From Parietichytrium sp. I65-24A (Eukaryota; Sar; Bigyra; Thraustochytrida; Thraustochytriidae): a stretch of 64,000 bases of DNA. The stretch covers positions 62,001 to 126,000 of the forward strand of contig BLSF01000011.1 of the NCBI GenBank assembly GCA_012862575.1. The letters are read 5' to 3'. The position numbers and the translations under genes are program-made. The notes beneath the pieces are model-generated. The model made no database searches, was not told the origin of the DNA, and saw nothing but the letters and a program-made list of their open reading frames with translations. This document shows, in pieces, positions 18,841 through 28,621 of the stretch (position 1 is its first letter; the number at the start of each line of letters is the position of its first letter).

Positions 18841-20370
18841 ATGTCCAACGGAGACGCGCCCACAGGCGGGCTGTCAAGCGAGCGATACGTCCCGCCCAGT
18901 GGTGACCGCGGGGAAGAAAAGGAGCCTCTGCAAGCCACTTCGTCAGGCATTGACGGTGCTGGTGACCGAGAGAGTTGCACAACTGCGGAAGGAGGCGGTG
19001 TAGTTTACGATGCTTGCGACTTTGGCTACAAATTTTTGCCAAAGCTAAGCCCACAAGATGGTTCTTCTGGCGCCGCTGAATCGCGTGACCAGCCTTTTGA
19101 GAACGTGAAGTACGAAGGTCTCGGAAGTGAAAGTAAGGTAAATGACCTGGAAGCTGCTCAGGGCCTGGTCGCTTGTCTTTACGGCTGCTGCTGCACCGTC
19201 AGTGTATTCATCCTGATTGTGGGAGGGTTTCTGCTCAATGCACAATCATACAGGAACGGCGATGGGTTGGAGATCGCTGGTGCTGTTCTAGTCGGGTGCG
19301 GTATCTTCACATTCCTGTTTGGAATGATTGTCTGCTGTGCGGCGTGCCTCCTCGCATGTGGTCGAGCTTCAAGCGGCATTAAAGCGGTAAAAAGCTGGGA
19401 CTTGAAACGACTAAACGATCCTTATGAGGATGAACTTGACCGAATTGAGGATTTGCGATATGAAGTCGGTGATGAATGCAAAGCTCTAAACAAAGCGTTT
19501 GCGGAAGAGAAGAAGAAGAAGAAGAAAACCGAAAAGGAGAAGAAGGACCAGGCAGAGGCCTTGATCCACGCCGATCTAGAAGCAGGTCTCACCTCAAAGG
19601 AAATTCAGCAGAAGAGAAGGCCAGTGGTTTTTGTTATAAAGTTTGATGGCGATGTTCACGTCTCGACCATCGACTCTCTTCGAGAGCAAATCTCTCTCTG
19701 CATCTCTGCAGGCAGCCGCTATGACACGGTGTGCGTGGTCCTCACTTCCGCTGGAGGAGAGGTATCTATGTACGGTCTCGCAGCGTCGCAATTAGGTAGG
19801 GTACGAATGGCCGGGATGCGACTAGTCGTGTGCGTGGACTCAGTGGCGGCGTCTGGTGGCTATCTGATGGCATCGATGGCCAACAAGATCGTTGCATCGC
19901 CTTTTGCCTACGTGGGCTCCATCGGGGTTGTTAGCATCGTTCCAAATTTCCAGAAACTCTTGGAGAAGTACGACGTGAACACCTACGTACTCACGGCTGG
20001 CAAGTACAAACGGACGATCGATGTGGTTGGTGAAGTTACAGAGGAAGGAAAACAGAAATATATTGAGCAGCTTGAGCACATTCACCAGGCGTTCAAGGAC
20101 CACATCTGTCTGAACAGGCCAGCACTTTTGCCAACTATAGATGAGGTTGCTACCGGCGAAGCTTGGCTTGCTGTCGAAGGAAAGTCAAAAGGTCTGGTGG
20201 ACGAGATTTCGACAAGTGACGACTATTTATTGGCGATGTCAAAATCACACGACATAATATCCGTGCAAAAGAAGAAGCCACGAAAATGGGCTTTCCACGA
20301 TGCATTGGATGAGGTCTCGGCTCGCGTAAAAGCCTTCCTCGTGTCCCCCGGAAGGTTGAGCCTGCAATAG
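18841..20370 (+). CDS. SohB/SppA-like S49 serine peptidase, membrane-anchored
   Basis: A 509-residue peptidase of family S49, which in bacteria degrades signal peptides or membrane protein fragments by a Ser-Lys dyad. The peptidase domain spans about 258-480. The nucleophile is Ser338 in DSVAASGGY, and the base is Lys390 in GKYKR. A segment FAYVGSIGVVS is a family hallmark. Two hydrophobic segments (about 109-132 and 144-173, unusually Cys-rich) anchor it. Between them and the catalytic domain is a charged coil with a poly-Lys run. The first 100 residues look disordered and show no clear organelle leader. Single-domain length resembles SohB more than two-domain SppA. A bacterial or organellar ancestry is likely; location is unknown. 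An AATAAA lies at 20429, 60 bases after the stop. Confidence 0.9.
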   Translation: MSNGDAPTGGLSSERYVPPSGDRGEEKEPLQATSSGIDGAGDRESCTTAEGGGVVYDACDFGYKFLPKLSPQDGSSGAAESRDQPFENVKYEGLGSESKVNDLEAAQGLVACLYGCCCTVSVFILIVGGFLLNAQSYRNGDGLEIAGAVLVGCGIFTFLFGMIVCCAACLLACGRASSGIKAVKSWDLKRLNDPYEDELDRIEDLRYEVGDECKALNKAFAEEKKKKKKTEKEKKDQAEALIHADLEAGLTSKEIQQKRRPVVFVIKFDGDVHVSTIDSLREQISLCISAGSRYDTVCVVLTSAGGEVSMYGLAASQLGRVRMAGMRLVVCVDSVAASGGYLMASMANKIVASPFAYVGSIGVVSIVPNFQKLLEKYDVNTYVLTAGKYKRTIDVVGEVTEEGKQKYIEQLEHIHQAFKDHICLNRPALLPTIDEVATGEAWLAVEGKSKGLVDEISTSDDYLLAMSKSHDIISVQKKKPRKWAFHDALDEVSARVKAFLVSPGRLSLQ

Positions 20371-20734
20371 TGTCCCTCTTGCACAAATTGCATCTATCTT
20401 CAAGATAAAGATCTAATTGCGTATTAACAATAAATCCGCTTTTGTAGGTCCGTTGCTTGTTTCGCGCACAACGTCGCAACTTTGGCAAATGACGTATCGC
20501 TAAGCGTGGAGGATCCTTGGTCGTCGCATGTATTCACGCAAATGGCCTAGTTACTCTACCATCTCGGTCCCGACTCCTCCATCCATTTTGCAGACAAGCA
20601 ATAGTGTCCCGGTGTTGGAGTCTCTTCAGCGAGCGTATTCGATTGACTCTTTTTTAGATTACGTGATTTTGAAAAACTTGAGTAGATTGCAGGGGGTGTA
20701 TCAATTCAGCAACCAGAGAGACAAGGTCGAGAAT
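20371..20734. other. Region between convergent peptidase and DUF1295 genes
   Basis: Two 3' UTRs meet here. An AATAAA polyadenylation-like signal at 20429-20434 serves the peptidase. An open plus-strand frame from 20528 overlaps the DUF1295 coding exon antisense and is not supported. Confidence 0.55.
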
Positions 20735-21630
20735 CTACGCAGACTTGAGCGACAAATTTTGCGCTTTGAATGGGTTCGGAATGAGGAGATTAGTGTTCTC
20801 GATGTACTTTCGGAACGCAGGGTCGTTACCCCATCGCTCTTTTGCCTGCTTTTGCAGAATCGGAACGCCGCTGACGAACCGTAGGAGGTAAATGTTAAAC
20901 ATTGGGCACAGAATGCTCAGATACTCTTTGCCGGCCATCTGGCGGCTGGATGAAACCCAGAGTCCACTCCACATAATCATTTCACCGAAATAGTTTGGCT
21001 AGAGCAAGCATCAAAGTTAGAAAAACGGTTCTGCGCCGATCTAGCGTTAAAGTTGCTTCGAAATGTATAACTTACATGCTGGCACCACGACCAGACGCCA
21101 GAATGAATGAATTTGCCTTTGTTCTCAGGCTTTGCACGAAAAGCGGACTTTTGTTTATCTGCAGTAATTTGAAGGAGAAACCCTGAGATCCACAAAGACC
21201 AGCCGATCTTGTCTTGTAGAGAGATATCTGAATATCCGCTCTCACTTCTTTGAGTGTTTATAAGATGAACGGGAAGCGCCGTGACGAAACACCATACACC
21301 TTGAATCATCCAGTACAAAAGAAACACCTTTGGTTTGTGTTTGACCTTGTCGAAGCGGCTGTCTCCGCCATGGGATATGACTCGATGGAGTAAGAAAGAG
21401 CCCAGGCGAAAAGCCCAGATTGCCACCATTCCGGAGTTGACCTTGTTCCGAAGATTTGGATCGGCGTTGCTGAGAAACGAGTTCGCTATAAGATACAAGA
21501 AGGTCAAGGAACCCGTCAGGTCGTAGAACTTTTCTGTTTTTAGCGGCGTTGCGATGCAGAAAGCTCCGAGTTGAATAAGCATGCTGTCCCTCGCCAAACG
21601 GGCGAGGGGGCTTGAAAAAGCGCTCCCCAT
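20735..21630 (-). CDS. DUF1295 membrane reductase-like protein (one intron)
   Basis: Multi-pass membrane protein of the DUF1295 family, distantly related to steroid 5-alpha-reductases and isoprenylcysteine methyltransferases; substrate unknown. Exon 1 is 21630-21076 and exon 2 is 20998-20735, giving 272 residues, normal for the family. The intron (21075-20999, 77 bp) has a GTAAGT donor and a CTAG acceptor. Joining it restores the signature HSGVWSWCQH-PNYFGEMIMWSGLW, equivalent to the family's SGLW-RHPNYFGE cofactor-binding block. The usual Arg of RHPNYFGE is replaced by Gln. The start is the first ATG in the open frame; reading farther upstream would need a TTG. About six hydrophobic segments are visible. 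A role in sterol or lipid reduction is inference from the fold. Confidence 0.87.
20999..21075 (-). other. Intron of the DUF1295 gene
   Basis: A 77-bp phase-0 intron with GTAAGT donor and TAG acceptor, placed inside the His-Pro pair of the family signature. Confidence 0.88.
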
Positions 21631-22374
21631 GGCACACGATGGAGCTGTGAGACACAACTTTCGCCTGCACGATGCGGAAATGAGCCGAGTTTGGGAAATG
21701 TCGCAGCTTTTCCCTCTGCTCTGGGCTGCCTCGACAGCTTCACGGACACAGTCACGATCAGTCACACTCTCAGACAATACTATTCAGTACACAGAGTACA
21801 ACTGTTCTCAGTAACATGGTAGTAAAACGACTTGGATTCTCAACGTTATAGCATGTTGTAGCGACACTCAGTATAGGACTACTCCGTGCTCAAATGGTAC
21901 CCACTGTAGGTGTACACTTCAGAGTGGTGTACCGTACGTGATGGGATAGTATGATATAGTATGTATTAGTATTCTTAGTGTGTGATAGTATTTAGTGCTG
22001 CGAAGTTTGCGTTCCGCTGCGAGCAGCGGCATCTGCTAGATTATCTTATGCTAGGCAAAATCGGTACTTGGGTGCAATTATACCTGGAGTAGAACGAGGA
22101 GGAGTCAAACATAGTCAAACCCATACACCAATCTGACATCTGACACCAATACCATTATTTTTGAACCAAAGTCACTGCACGCAAGAGACACTCGAGTTTG
22201 TTTGCCGCAGAGGCTTGGGACATTTGACAGCAAGTGCTGCAGGTGCCCGGGGACTGTCAGTGGGAGATTTTCGACCTGCCTGTCGTATAACCAGCCGACT
22301 TGTTTGCGCCGAGGAAACAGACTCGGTGGGCAATAGGCGTCCTTGACTGGTGAGCGCGTCACTTTATCCACTCC
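21631..22374. other. Divergent promoter region, DUF1295 and hydroxylase/GlcNAc-transferase genes
   Basis: Contains repeated AGTAT/GTACAC words around 21775-22000 and no supported gene. Both flanking leaders lie within it. Confidence 0.55.
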
Positions 22375-24165
22375 ATGGCGAACCTCGGGCCAACGGTGGA
22401 GGAGCGCATCAAGGCGTTCCTGGGTCGCGGCACTTGTGCTGAGAGCAGCCCAGCAAAAGCTACATCAACCGCAGACGCGAATGGCGTAAGCCCTGACCTG
22501 CCCGAGAAACCGAGGAGCGGGGCCGAACCTGCTCTCGGGACTGTTGGCGGGGTCCGCAAGGACGAAAACCTTGGCGACGCCGACTCCGTGGAACTGTTAG
22601 AAGGCTATTTAGGTTCTCCAGACTGCGTGGAGCTTGCGTGCTCTGTGCGCGACGGTGGCGTAGAGGAGCTCAGACAAGCAAAATTCTCAGCTTCGTCGCA
22701 AGAGAATGTGAAGCTGCGTGGCGACCGCCTGGCGTGGATCACCGCTGCATGGGACAAGGAACACACAATGTTCTCCAAGCTGTTCGCGAAGCTCAAAGTG
22801 GAGCTGGCGAAAAGATCTCAGGAGTTCCGTCTTAGCGGCAAGGTAAGTGTGCAATTGGCATGCTACCCTGCAACGGACGGCGAATCTGGTGGATACGTGC
22901 GGCATGCTGATGTGTTGCAACTCGATGTCCCAGACCGCAGGGTATTGACGGCGATTTATTATTTGAACCCAGGCTGGGACGTGAGTCGATGTGGAGGCCA
23001 ATTGCGCATCTTTCATGGGAAGGGGCACGTGGATATCGCGCCTGAGGCTGACCGTCTCGTTATCTTTCCAAGTGAGCTGGAACACCAAGTGATGCCCTCG
23101 CAGCGCAGGCCTCGCTGGGCTATCACAACTTGGTTCTATGGGCAAGGTAAGCCTGTTCCGCGCCTCGTTCAGGGCCCCAGGCGTGTCGTAAACGATGCGA
23201 ACCTAGGGCGCATCTTCGTAGCGATTCCCAGCTATAGAGATCCACAGTGCCAGCACACAATTAGAAACATCTTTGAGCAAGCGGATAACCCTGAGAGCAT
23301 CCGCATTGGCGTCTGCTGGCAAGGGAACTTAGACGACCCTAGCGAGGCGACGTGTTTTAGTTATCTCGACTCAGATTTTGAACACCACGACAAGCTGCGT
23401 TTGATTTATTTTCCTTCGGCAAAAGCAAAGGGCCCCACAGTAGCGAGACGCCATGCACAAAGTTTGTGGCAGGGTGAGGAGTTTCTGCTGAATATTGATT
23501 CTCACACCAGATTTAGGAAAGGCTGGGATGTCTTCTTGAAGCAATGCCTTGGCGAGATGCAGCGATCCACAGGAAACGCGAAGGTTGTTTTGACCAGCTA
23601 CCCTTCGGGATATGAGCTAGCTGGTGGCAACGAGGCTGGGCTGGGAGAACAGGTAGTTCTTCCCAATCAATTCGCTGCAGACATGTGCGGCGCGCCAATC
23701 CTAGCCCCTGACCATTTTGAGGAGACGGACGGTATTTTGAGACTTGTTGCTCGAAGAAGCCCTGAATTCAAAGGCGTGGCATCCCCAAGTCCGTTTTGGG
23801 CCGCCGGTTTCAACTTTTGTGTGGCTGCTGACGTTCTGCAGCTGGTGCCTTATTCCTCTGTTAACGACTTGTTTTTCGGCGAAGAGACTTTGATGAGTGT
23901 TCGTTTGTGGACTCACGGGTTTGACTTTTACGCGCCAAGCAAGGAGGTGTTGTACCATTTGTGGTCTCGGTCATATCGACCTGTTCACGTCAGCAGCACT
24001 GCCGCCCGATCAGAAGCAGCCAAAAAGGTTTCCAGCTTTTTAGAGACTGGAGTCTCAGATAGCAAAGATGCAGCTTTCTTTCTTGGACCCGAGCGGTCTC
24101 TCAGTGACTTTGAGGCCATGGCAGGTGTTAGCTTTAAGGAAAGATCTGTGCAAAAATGGAGTTAA
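22375..24165 (+). CDS. Fusion of Skp1-type prolyl 4-hydroxylase and polypeptide GlcNAc-transferase (PhyA-Gnt1)
   Basis: A 596-residue protein with two enzymes in one chain. Residues about 95-255 form a 2-oxoglutarate/Fe(II) prolyl hydroxylase: iron ligands His177 and Asp179 (VRHAD) and His237 (LEHQV), and an Arg about ten residues on (Arg245 or Arg247) for 2-oxoglutarate. Residues about 279-590 form a GlcNAc-transferase of the Dictyostelium Skp1 type (GT60 family), starting IFVAIPSYRD, with a DSH metal motif (375-377) and the block PFWAAGFNF. In Dictyostelium and Toxoplasma separate PhyA and Gnt1 act in sequence: PhyA hydroxylates a proline on the SCF ubiquitin-ligase subunit Skp1 in an oxygen-dependent way, then Gnt1 adds GlcNAc. 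Here product channeling is plausible. No signal peptide is present, fitting a cytosolic pathway. Intronless, start ATG in good context. Confidence 0.88.
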   Translation: MANLGPTVEERIKAFLGRGTCAESSPAKATSTADANGVSPDLPEKPRSGAEPALGTVGGVRKDENLGDADSVELLEGYLGSPDCVELACSVRDGGVEELRQAKFSASSQENVKLRGDRLAWITAAWDKEHTMFSKLFAKLKVELAKRSQEFRLSGKVSVQLACYPATDGESGGYVRHADVLQLDVPDRRVLTAIYYLNPGWDVSRCGGQLRIFHGKGHVDIAPEADRLVIFPSELEHQVMPSQRRPRWAITTWFYGQGKPVPRLVQGPRRVVNDANLGRIFVAIPSYRDPQCQHTIRNIFEQADNPESIRIGVCWQGNLDDPSEATCFSYLDSDFEHHDKLRLIYFPSAKAKGPTVARRHAQSLWQGEEFLLNIDSHTRFRKGWDVFLKQCLGEMQRSTGNAKVVLTSYPSGYELAGGNEAGLGEQVVLPNQFAADMCGAPILAPDHFEETDGILRLVARRSPEFKGVASPSPFWAAGFNFCVAADVLQLVPYSSVNDLFFGEETLMSVRLWTHGFDFYAPSKEVLYHLWSRSYRPVHVSSTAARSEAAKKVSSFLETGVSDSKDAAFFLGPERSLSDFEAMAGVSFKERSVQKWS

Positions 24166-24356
24166 GGTTTACTGGTCAGTCTACAATTGTTTTTGGGCGG
24201 TCTGCGCCCCATTTTTCCGAGAACGGAGGGTTAAACCTTAGCATGCGCTGGGACTGTATTTTACGGGAATGTGGGATAGCCGAAAGTTCAACGATGGGCA
24301 TTCACTCTTTTACTCTTTCACTTGCTCGAGCTAAGAGCCACGATTCCGCTTGCTAA

Positions 24357-25088
24357 TTATTGGACGGTACACGACGATCGCCTCGACCTCGACTGCCGGG
24401 CTTGTTTGAGCATCTCCTGCTTCATCGACTCTGCAGCTCGAGCATCCTCCTCTTCTATTCTAGCTAGCTCTTCGTCCCTTGCCGGGTCGGATGCGTCTGC
24501 ATCATCTTGGTGTGGCACCCTTACTTGAAGAACACTGTCGGTGAGAAGCGACAATTCGTGCTCACTAATCCGAACGTCTGCAGAGATACAAGCCATCTGG
24601 AAGAAAGCCCTCAATACTCCGTGGCCATCCTGGGCCGATACAAAATACCCCCCGGAGAGCTTTTCTTTGCGCACAAACTTGTCGTGTTCGGCTTTCTCCA
24701 CCTGCCGAAGGTGGTCGAGGTCTACCTTATTTCCCACCAGAAAGAGTTTTGCTTCCTTCTTTGCGGACTTGCGAATGAGCTTGAGCCAATCGCTCAAGTC
24801 ATGGAAGCTCTTGGAGTCAGTCACGTCATAGCACACTGCGATGACGTGGCTCCCGTGCACGTACTTTGGCAGCATCTTTGATCCAGCGTTTTGTCCACCG
24901 ATATCCCACACCTGAAGCGCGATGCGAGCGCTTTCCCTTATATCCAGCGTTTTTTCGAAGAAGTCCAATCCCACAGTCTGCCGGTACACTCGGTTGAACG
25001 AGGCGTCAACAAAGCGCGAGATGAGACTGCTTTTGCCGACGCTGCCGTTTCCGACGAGGATGATCTTGCGCACGTGGCTTGCCTCCAT
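24357..25088 (-). CDS. RAB28: Rab28-like small GTPase with CaaX tail
   Basis: A 243-residue Ras-superfamily GTPase. G1 is GNGSVGKS, G3 is WDIGGQ, G4 is NKVD and G5 is SAQ. The switch II run WDIGGQNAGSKMLPKYVHG matches the Rab28 signature rather than the WDTAGQ of other Rabs. The protein ends CTVQ, a CaaX box, as human RAB28 ends in a similar farnesylated box, not in the double Cys of most Rabs. RAB28 is tied to cilia and flagella (BBSome and intraflagellar transport), so a flagellated stage is suggested. An acidic helical stretch lies before the tail (residues 205-230). It is convergent with the fusion gene 190 bases away. Confidence 0.9.
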   Translation of the reverse strand: MEASHVRKIILVGNGSVGKSSLISRFVDASFNRVYRQTVGLDFFEKTLDIRESARIALQVWDIGGQNAGSKMLPKYVHGSHVIAVCYDVTDSKSFHDLSDWLKLIRKSAKKEAKLFLVGNKVDLDHLRQVEKAEHDKFVRKEKLSGGYFVSAQDGHGVLRAFFQMACISADVRISEHELSLLTDSVLQVRVPHQDDADASDPARDEELARIEEEDARAAESMKQEMLKQARQSRSRRSSCTVQ

Positions 25089-25640
25089 CTTTGCCTACCC
25101 CGCCCCAACTTCCTTCCCTAAAGCAAGACAAACGAGCTCTCGCCGGATTGCATCGATCGTTTCGATCGATCGCCCTTGCTTCTGCGAGCTCTCTCCCTCC
25201 CGCGCCCTTCTTATTGCCCGTTTTAATTGGAATTCCTCTTCTCTTCTCTCGTGGTGAAAAATTGGTTTCCAGAACACAAATTCGCTATCGCGTGTGACGT
25301 CACCGCACAATCACTTCAGTTCGAAATTCGAGATTCAAAAGGATTAATTCACTCTCACAGCCATTCAGGCTCAGCCCAGGCTCAGGTTTAGGTTCAAGTG
25401 CTTTCAAACTTGTTTCGAGCCCGACTCAAGTCGAGTACAAGTCGGAGTCCGAGTCGTCAACTTTGAACTTGGCGAGGCGAACGGATAAAAACAATCGCTG
25501 TCAGAGTAAATAGTAGTTAGGAGTTTTACACTTACCGAGTACTAGCAGTACACCACCCCCAAATTCAAAATTCTAAATTTCTAAAAACGCACAAAACGAT
25601 TCATTTTTTGAGCAAAGGAACATCAGTCTTGGTTCAAGGC
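25089..25640. other. Region between Rab28 and PX protein gene
   Basis: Holds the Rab28 leader and a block with repeated CAGG/CTCAGG and GTCGAG/GAGTC words (about 25350-25470). No gene is seen. Confidence 0.55.
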
Positions 25641-27332
25641 CTACATGGCCTGGAGAAACTTCTTGACAGCGGGGTATCCGTCGAGGCCGAGAGGAAAGTA
25701 TAGTTTTAAAAACTCGAGCAGGAAGGCAGTGAGAGCGGTCAAACGGTAGTGGGCTTGCTCCTCTTCGTCAACCGCGGATTCGTCATCGAAAGGAAATCGG
25801 GGGAGTTGCTCGTAAATCTCAGACGGGATCTCGCGTTTTAATTCCTCTTGGAAGAAATCTTGGAGATCCTCCCAGGCGCATTCGAGCACGTAGTACGCTT
25901 GCACATCGTCAGACGTTTTCAAAAACCAGTGCATCGTGTAGACGTGAGTCATGTGGGTGCGCTCCGCGTTGAGTTTGCGCTTCATGGTTGGCGGGTCGAA
26001 GCTCATCTTTTCGGCTTCATCGGACGACTTGATGTATAGTGGGAACTCGTCCTGCTTTCCGGCATATTCAAACCCCTTTTCTTCAGTAGTCAAACGGGCT
26101 ATCTGCGCTTCAAAAGCAAGATCCTGCGGCGACGCGATTTCCTTACACTCGCATTCCGGACACTGTTTGAGAGGCTCGGTCGGAAGATTGTACAAATATG
26201 CGAGACACATGGGACATCGGATTTTGTAATCCGTATACGCTTCATCCCCGTAACGGCCGACCAGGGCATCAAGGTATTCGGTGTCATTACTGACTTGCTG
26301 AGCTAGAGCAATCTCGAAATCTACTCTGGTAATGATGCCTTTCTCGAACCAGTCTTTCAACTCCGCGAAAACTGAGTTGTCCCCATTCAAGGTGCCGTCC
26401 TGAAAGCGCTCAGCCTCCTGAAGCTCTCGCTGCAAACGATTCTTCTGACGTTCAACAGCGTTTATGAATTCCACAGCGTCCGAGTCAGCCTCAAAGCGCA
26501 AGAGCATGTTGGCAACTCGATTCTTATCTGTCGGCCCACGGATTGATATGATACGAGTTTGTTCATGCCGGTCGTGTTGATCCTGGTCGTCTTGCAGCTC
26601 CGCAGTCAACTCAGTCTCATCTTGGAGGTGAAAATCAGGAGACAGTTGAAAGGTTGCAATCCTCTCTTCGGGGTCGATCGGAACGAGTTTCCCGTCCACT
26701 TCCTTGCATCCATCGTATAGTCGCACTTGATAGCCTTGTATGTGAACAAAGCACGCCTCGAAGTTGTCAATGTCAAGGAGTGGCACGGGTGGTGGGACCG
26801 GTGGTTCTGAATGGCGCCGGTTCTTGGAACGAAAAGATTTGGAAAAGCAAAGGATGTTGCCCAGCGTGACTCGCGAGGCCGACTTGCTTGATGTAGCCGT
26901 ATTACTCCTTTTCAGATCTTTCAAGCGCGAACCATGCATAAATTTCACAGCATCGCAGCTGAAAACGTTGCTCTCGTCTTCCTCCTCCTCCTCTTCGCTG
27001 TCCTCGTCTTCATCCTTAGATTCCTTCAGGGCTTTGCGAATGTCGATCGCCATAGACTTCCGAAATGATTTTATTCTGGCCATGGACGTCCTACCGCCCG
27101 TTAACCGCTTCGAAAGTCGGCTCACGCTGCGGCGAAGGTTAGCCTCCTTCTTCACTACCTCTGCCTGAGAATGGGACATGCTCCTCAATCTCCTCTCAGA
27201 CTCTTCGCCCCTTTGAGCCAAAAACACGATTCGAGCCTGTATATCAGCTTTCTCCTCTTCTCCTGCAGTCTCGAGCTTCTTTTTGAGCTTCTTGATGCGC
27301 TTCTTTTCCTCTTCGCCTTTTCCATTTTCCAT
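25641..27332 (-). CDS. Signalling protein with PH-like, zinc-ribbon and PX-like domains
   Basis: A 563-residue protein of unknown role, probably a phosphoinositide-binding adaptor. The N-terminus is a charged coiled coil rich in Lys/Glu with an acidic run (EDEDSEEEEEEDE). About 187-305 looks like a PH domain (starts FEACFVHIQGYQVRLYDG, ends VEFINAVERQKNRL). About 372-394 has a zinc ribbon CPMC-x(13)-CPEC. The final 120 residues resemble a PX domain (YYVLECAWEDLQDFF, then LPRFPF, then a helix ending VKKFLQAM), although the usual RRYSDF basic pair is not obvious, so lipid binding is uncertain. The start is the first ATG; an open stretch upstream lacks ATG and lies in promoter-like GTAC palindromes. 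Confidence 0.7.
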   Translation of the reverse strand: MENGKGEEEKKRIKKLKKKLETAGEEEKADIQARIVFLAQRGEESERRLRSMSHSQAEVVKKEANLRRSVSRLSKRLTGGRTSMARIKSFRKSMAIDIRKALKESKDEDEDSEEEEEEDESNVFSCDAVKFMHGSRLKDLKRSNTATSSKSASRVTLGNILCFSKSFRSKNRRHSEPPVPPPVPLLDIDNFEACFVHIQGYQVRLYDGCKEVDGKLVPIDPEERIATFQLSPDFHLQDETELTAELQDDQDQHDRHEQTRIISIRGPTDKNRVANMLLRFEADSDAVEFINAVERQKNRLQRELQEAERFQDGTLNGDNSVFAELKDWFEKGIITRVDFEIALAQQVSNDTEYLDALVGRYGDEAYTDYKIRCPMCLAYLYNLPTEPLKQCPECECKEIASPQDLAFEAQIARLTTEEKGFEYAGKQDEFPLYIKSSDEAEKMSFDPPTMKRKLNAERTHMTHVYTMHWFLKTSDDVQAYYVLECAWEDLQDFFQEELKREIPSEIYEQLPRFPFDDESAVDEEEQAHYRLTALTAFLLEFLKLYFPLGLDGYPAVKKFLQAM

Positions 27333-28621
27333 TTCAACAATATTAGCCTCTTCACCCGGCGTCCCCGGTGTAAGCCCGTTTCTGGGCTTCGCCGGCGAAG
27401 AACTGCGGTTTAAATGGTCCAAGCATGTCCAAGCTTTCAGAGCATCAAACGAAAAATTGCTAACTTGTGAACACAAACTTTCAAATGAGTACTCGAGTAC
27501 CAGGTACTGAGTACTGGTACAATGGTCTTGTCCTCTCTGAGCGATGTGGTGCCAAGTAGAAGTTGATTGATGAAACGCATGTTTGAATTTGTTTGTGTTT
27601 GAATCCAGTATTACTACGTTTACTCACGGAGCGGAAGTGTCAGTTCCAGCAGTTCCAGCAGTTCCAGCGAAAGCAACGTGAATGACCGTGAGCAGCGGTT
27701 CTGCCCCTGCCATACTGGGGTGCGGAAACTGTGGAGAGACGTGCAAGTACGAACGTCGTAAATTTGTGCCACAATGTGTCACAGTGCAAATGTCAACAGT
27801 GTCACTTGACACATAGTCATGTGGGACAGCTCTCACGCATAAGTCAATGTTGTAGGACATGTAGGACATACAGAATGTTGTTGTAACCAGCTACGGCCTT
27901 CGCTAAGGTCACGGTATTACTAATAGAGGATTTGTCTAATCCGTAACAAGTCTATCATAAGTTATAAGATTCTACGGAGCAGAGAGTCGGAGAGTGCTCG
28001 CATAAGATACCTGCTAAGTTATGCCTATTTTTCCAGGCGAAACAGGCGACGCTCACTAAGGTTCCAACTCAGGCGTAGTGAATGATACTGAAGGCTATAG
28101 TACTCAGTACCTATGGGTAATTCCTGCCAGGGTGATCAAAAGCCGAGAACCAAAACCCACTTTGTTATGGACTACTAATGGCTTCCAGCGCCAAATGAAC
28201 CAGCTAGGCACTTCCACATGGTTGCTATGAATTTCTTGGGTGCGAAACGCGTACTATTCTACTACTCATGCTAGTTGGGGGGCCGGGCGCCGGGCCAAAG
28301 CTGCGCACGCAACAAGTTTGCGTAGGGAATCCTATATGGGTCGTACCCAGTGCGAAACTTTGTATCAGCCACCTGCGCTTCCTGTGATCATGCAGCAGAT
28401 ACTATATGAATAGCTAGTGCGGTATTGGAGTATTTCAGATCGGAGCGAAGTACCGGGGAGTAGTAGCTGAGTATACACGCGTACTCACTGGTACCAGTAC
28501 TCGCTGTCAGCAGCAGTGAGTACAGTACGACAGCTGCATCTGCTGGAAACGAGCAGTGCCGCAGAGCGCACAAGGCAGACGGCTCAGACAAACTGCGAGA
28601 AGTGCTTGCAGCGCGAACACA
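27333..28621. other. Divergent promoter region, PX protein and BI-1 genes
   Basis: No gene supported. Contains GTAC palindromes at 27494-27519 (GTACCAG and CTGGTAC arms), a triplicated 9-mer at 27642-27668, a TACTCAGTACC near 28097 and an ACTGGTACCAGT palindrome near 28490. Confidence 0.6.
27642..27668. repeat. Triplicated 9-mer upstream of the PX protein gene
   Basis: AGTTCCAGC is repeated exactly three times, about 310 bases upstream of the PX protein ATG on the other strand. Confidence 0.8.

Noticed and set aside
27333-27476. Upstream extension of the PX protein by 48 codons
   Set aside because: It begins with a TTG codon; the first ATG is 27332. Similar TTG/GTG extensions of GPAT, Tudor-like, MED8, MYB, DUF1295 and giant genes were also rejected.
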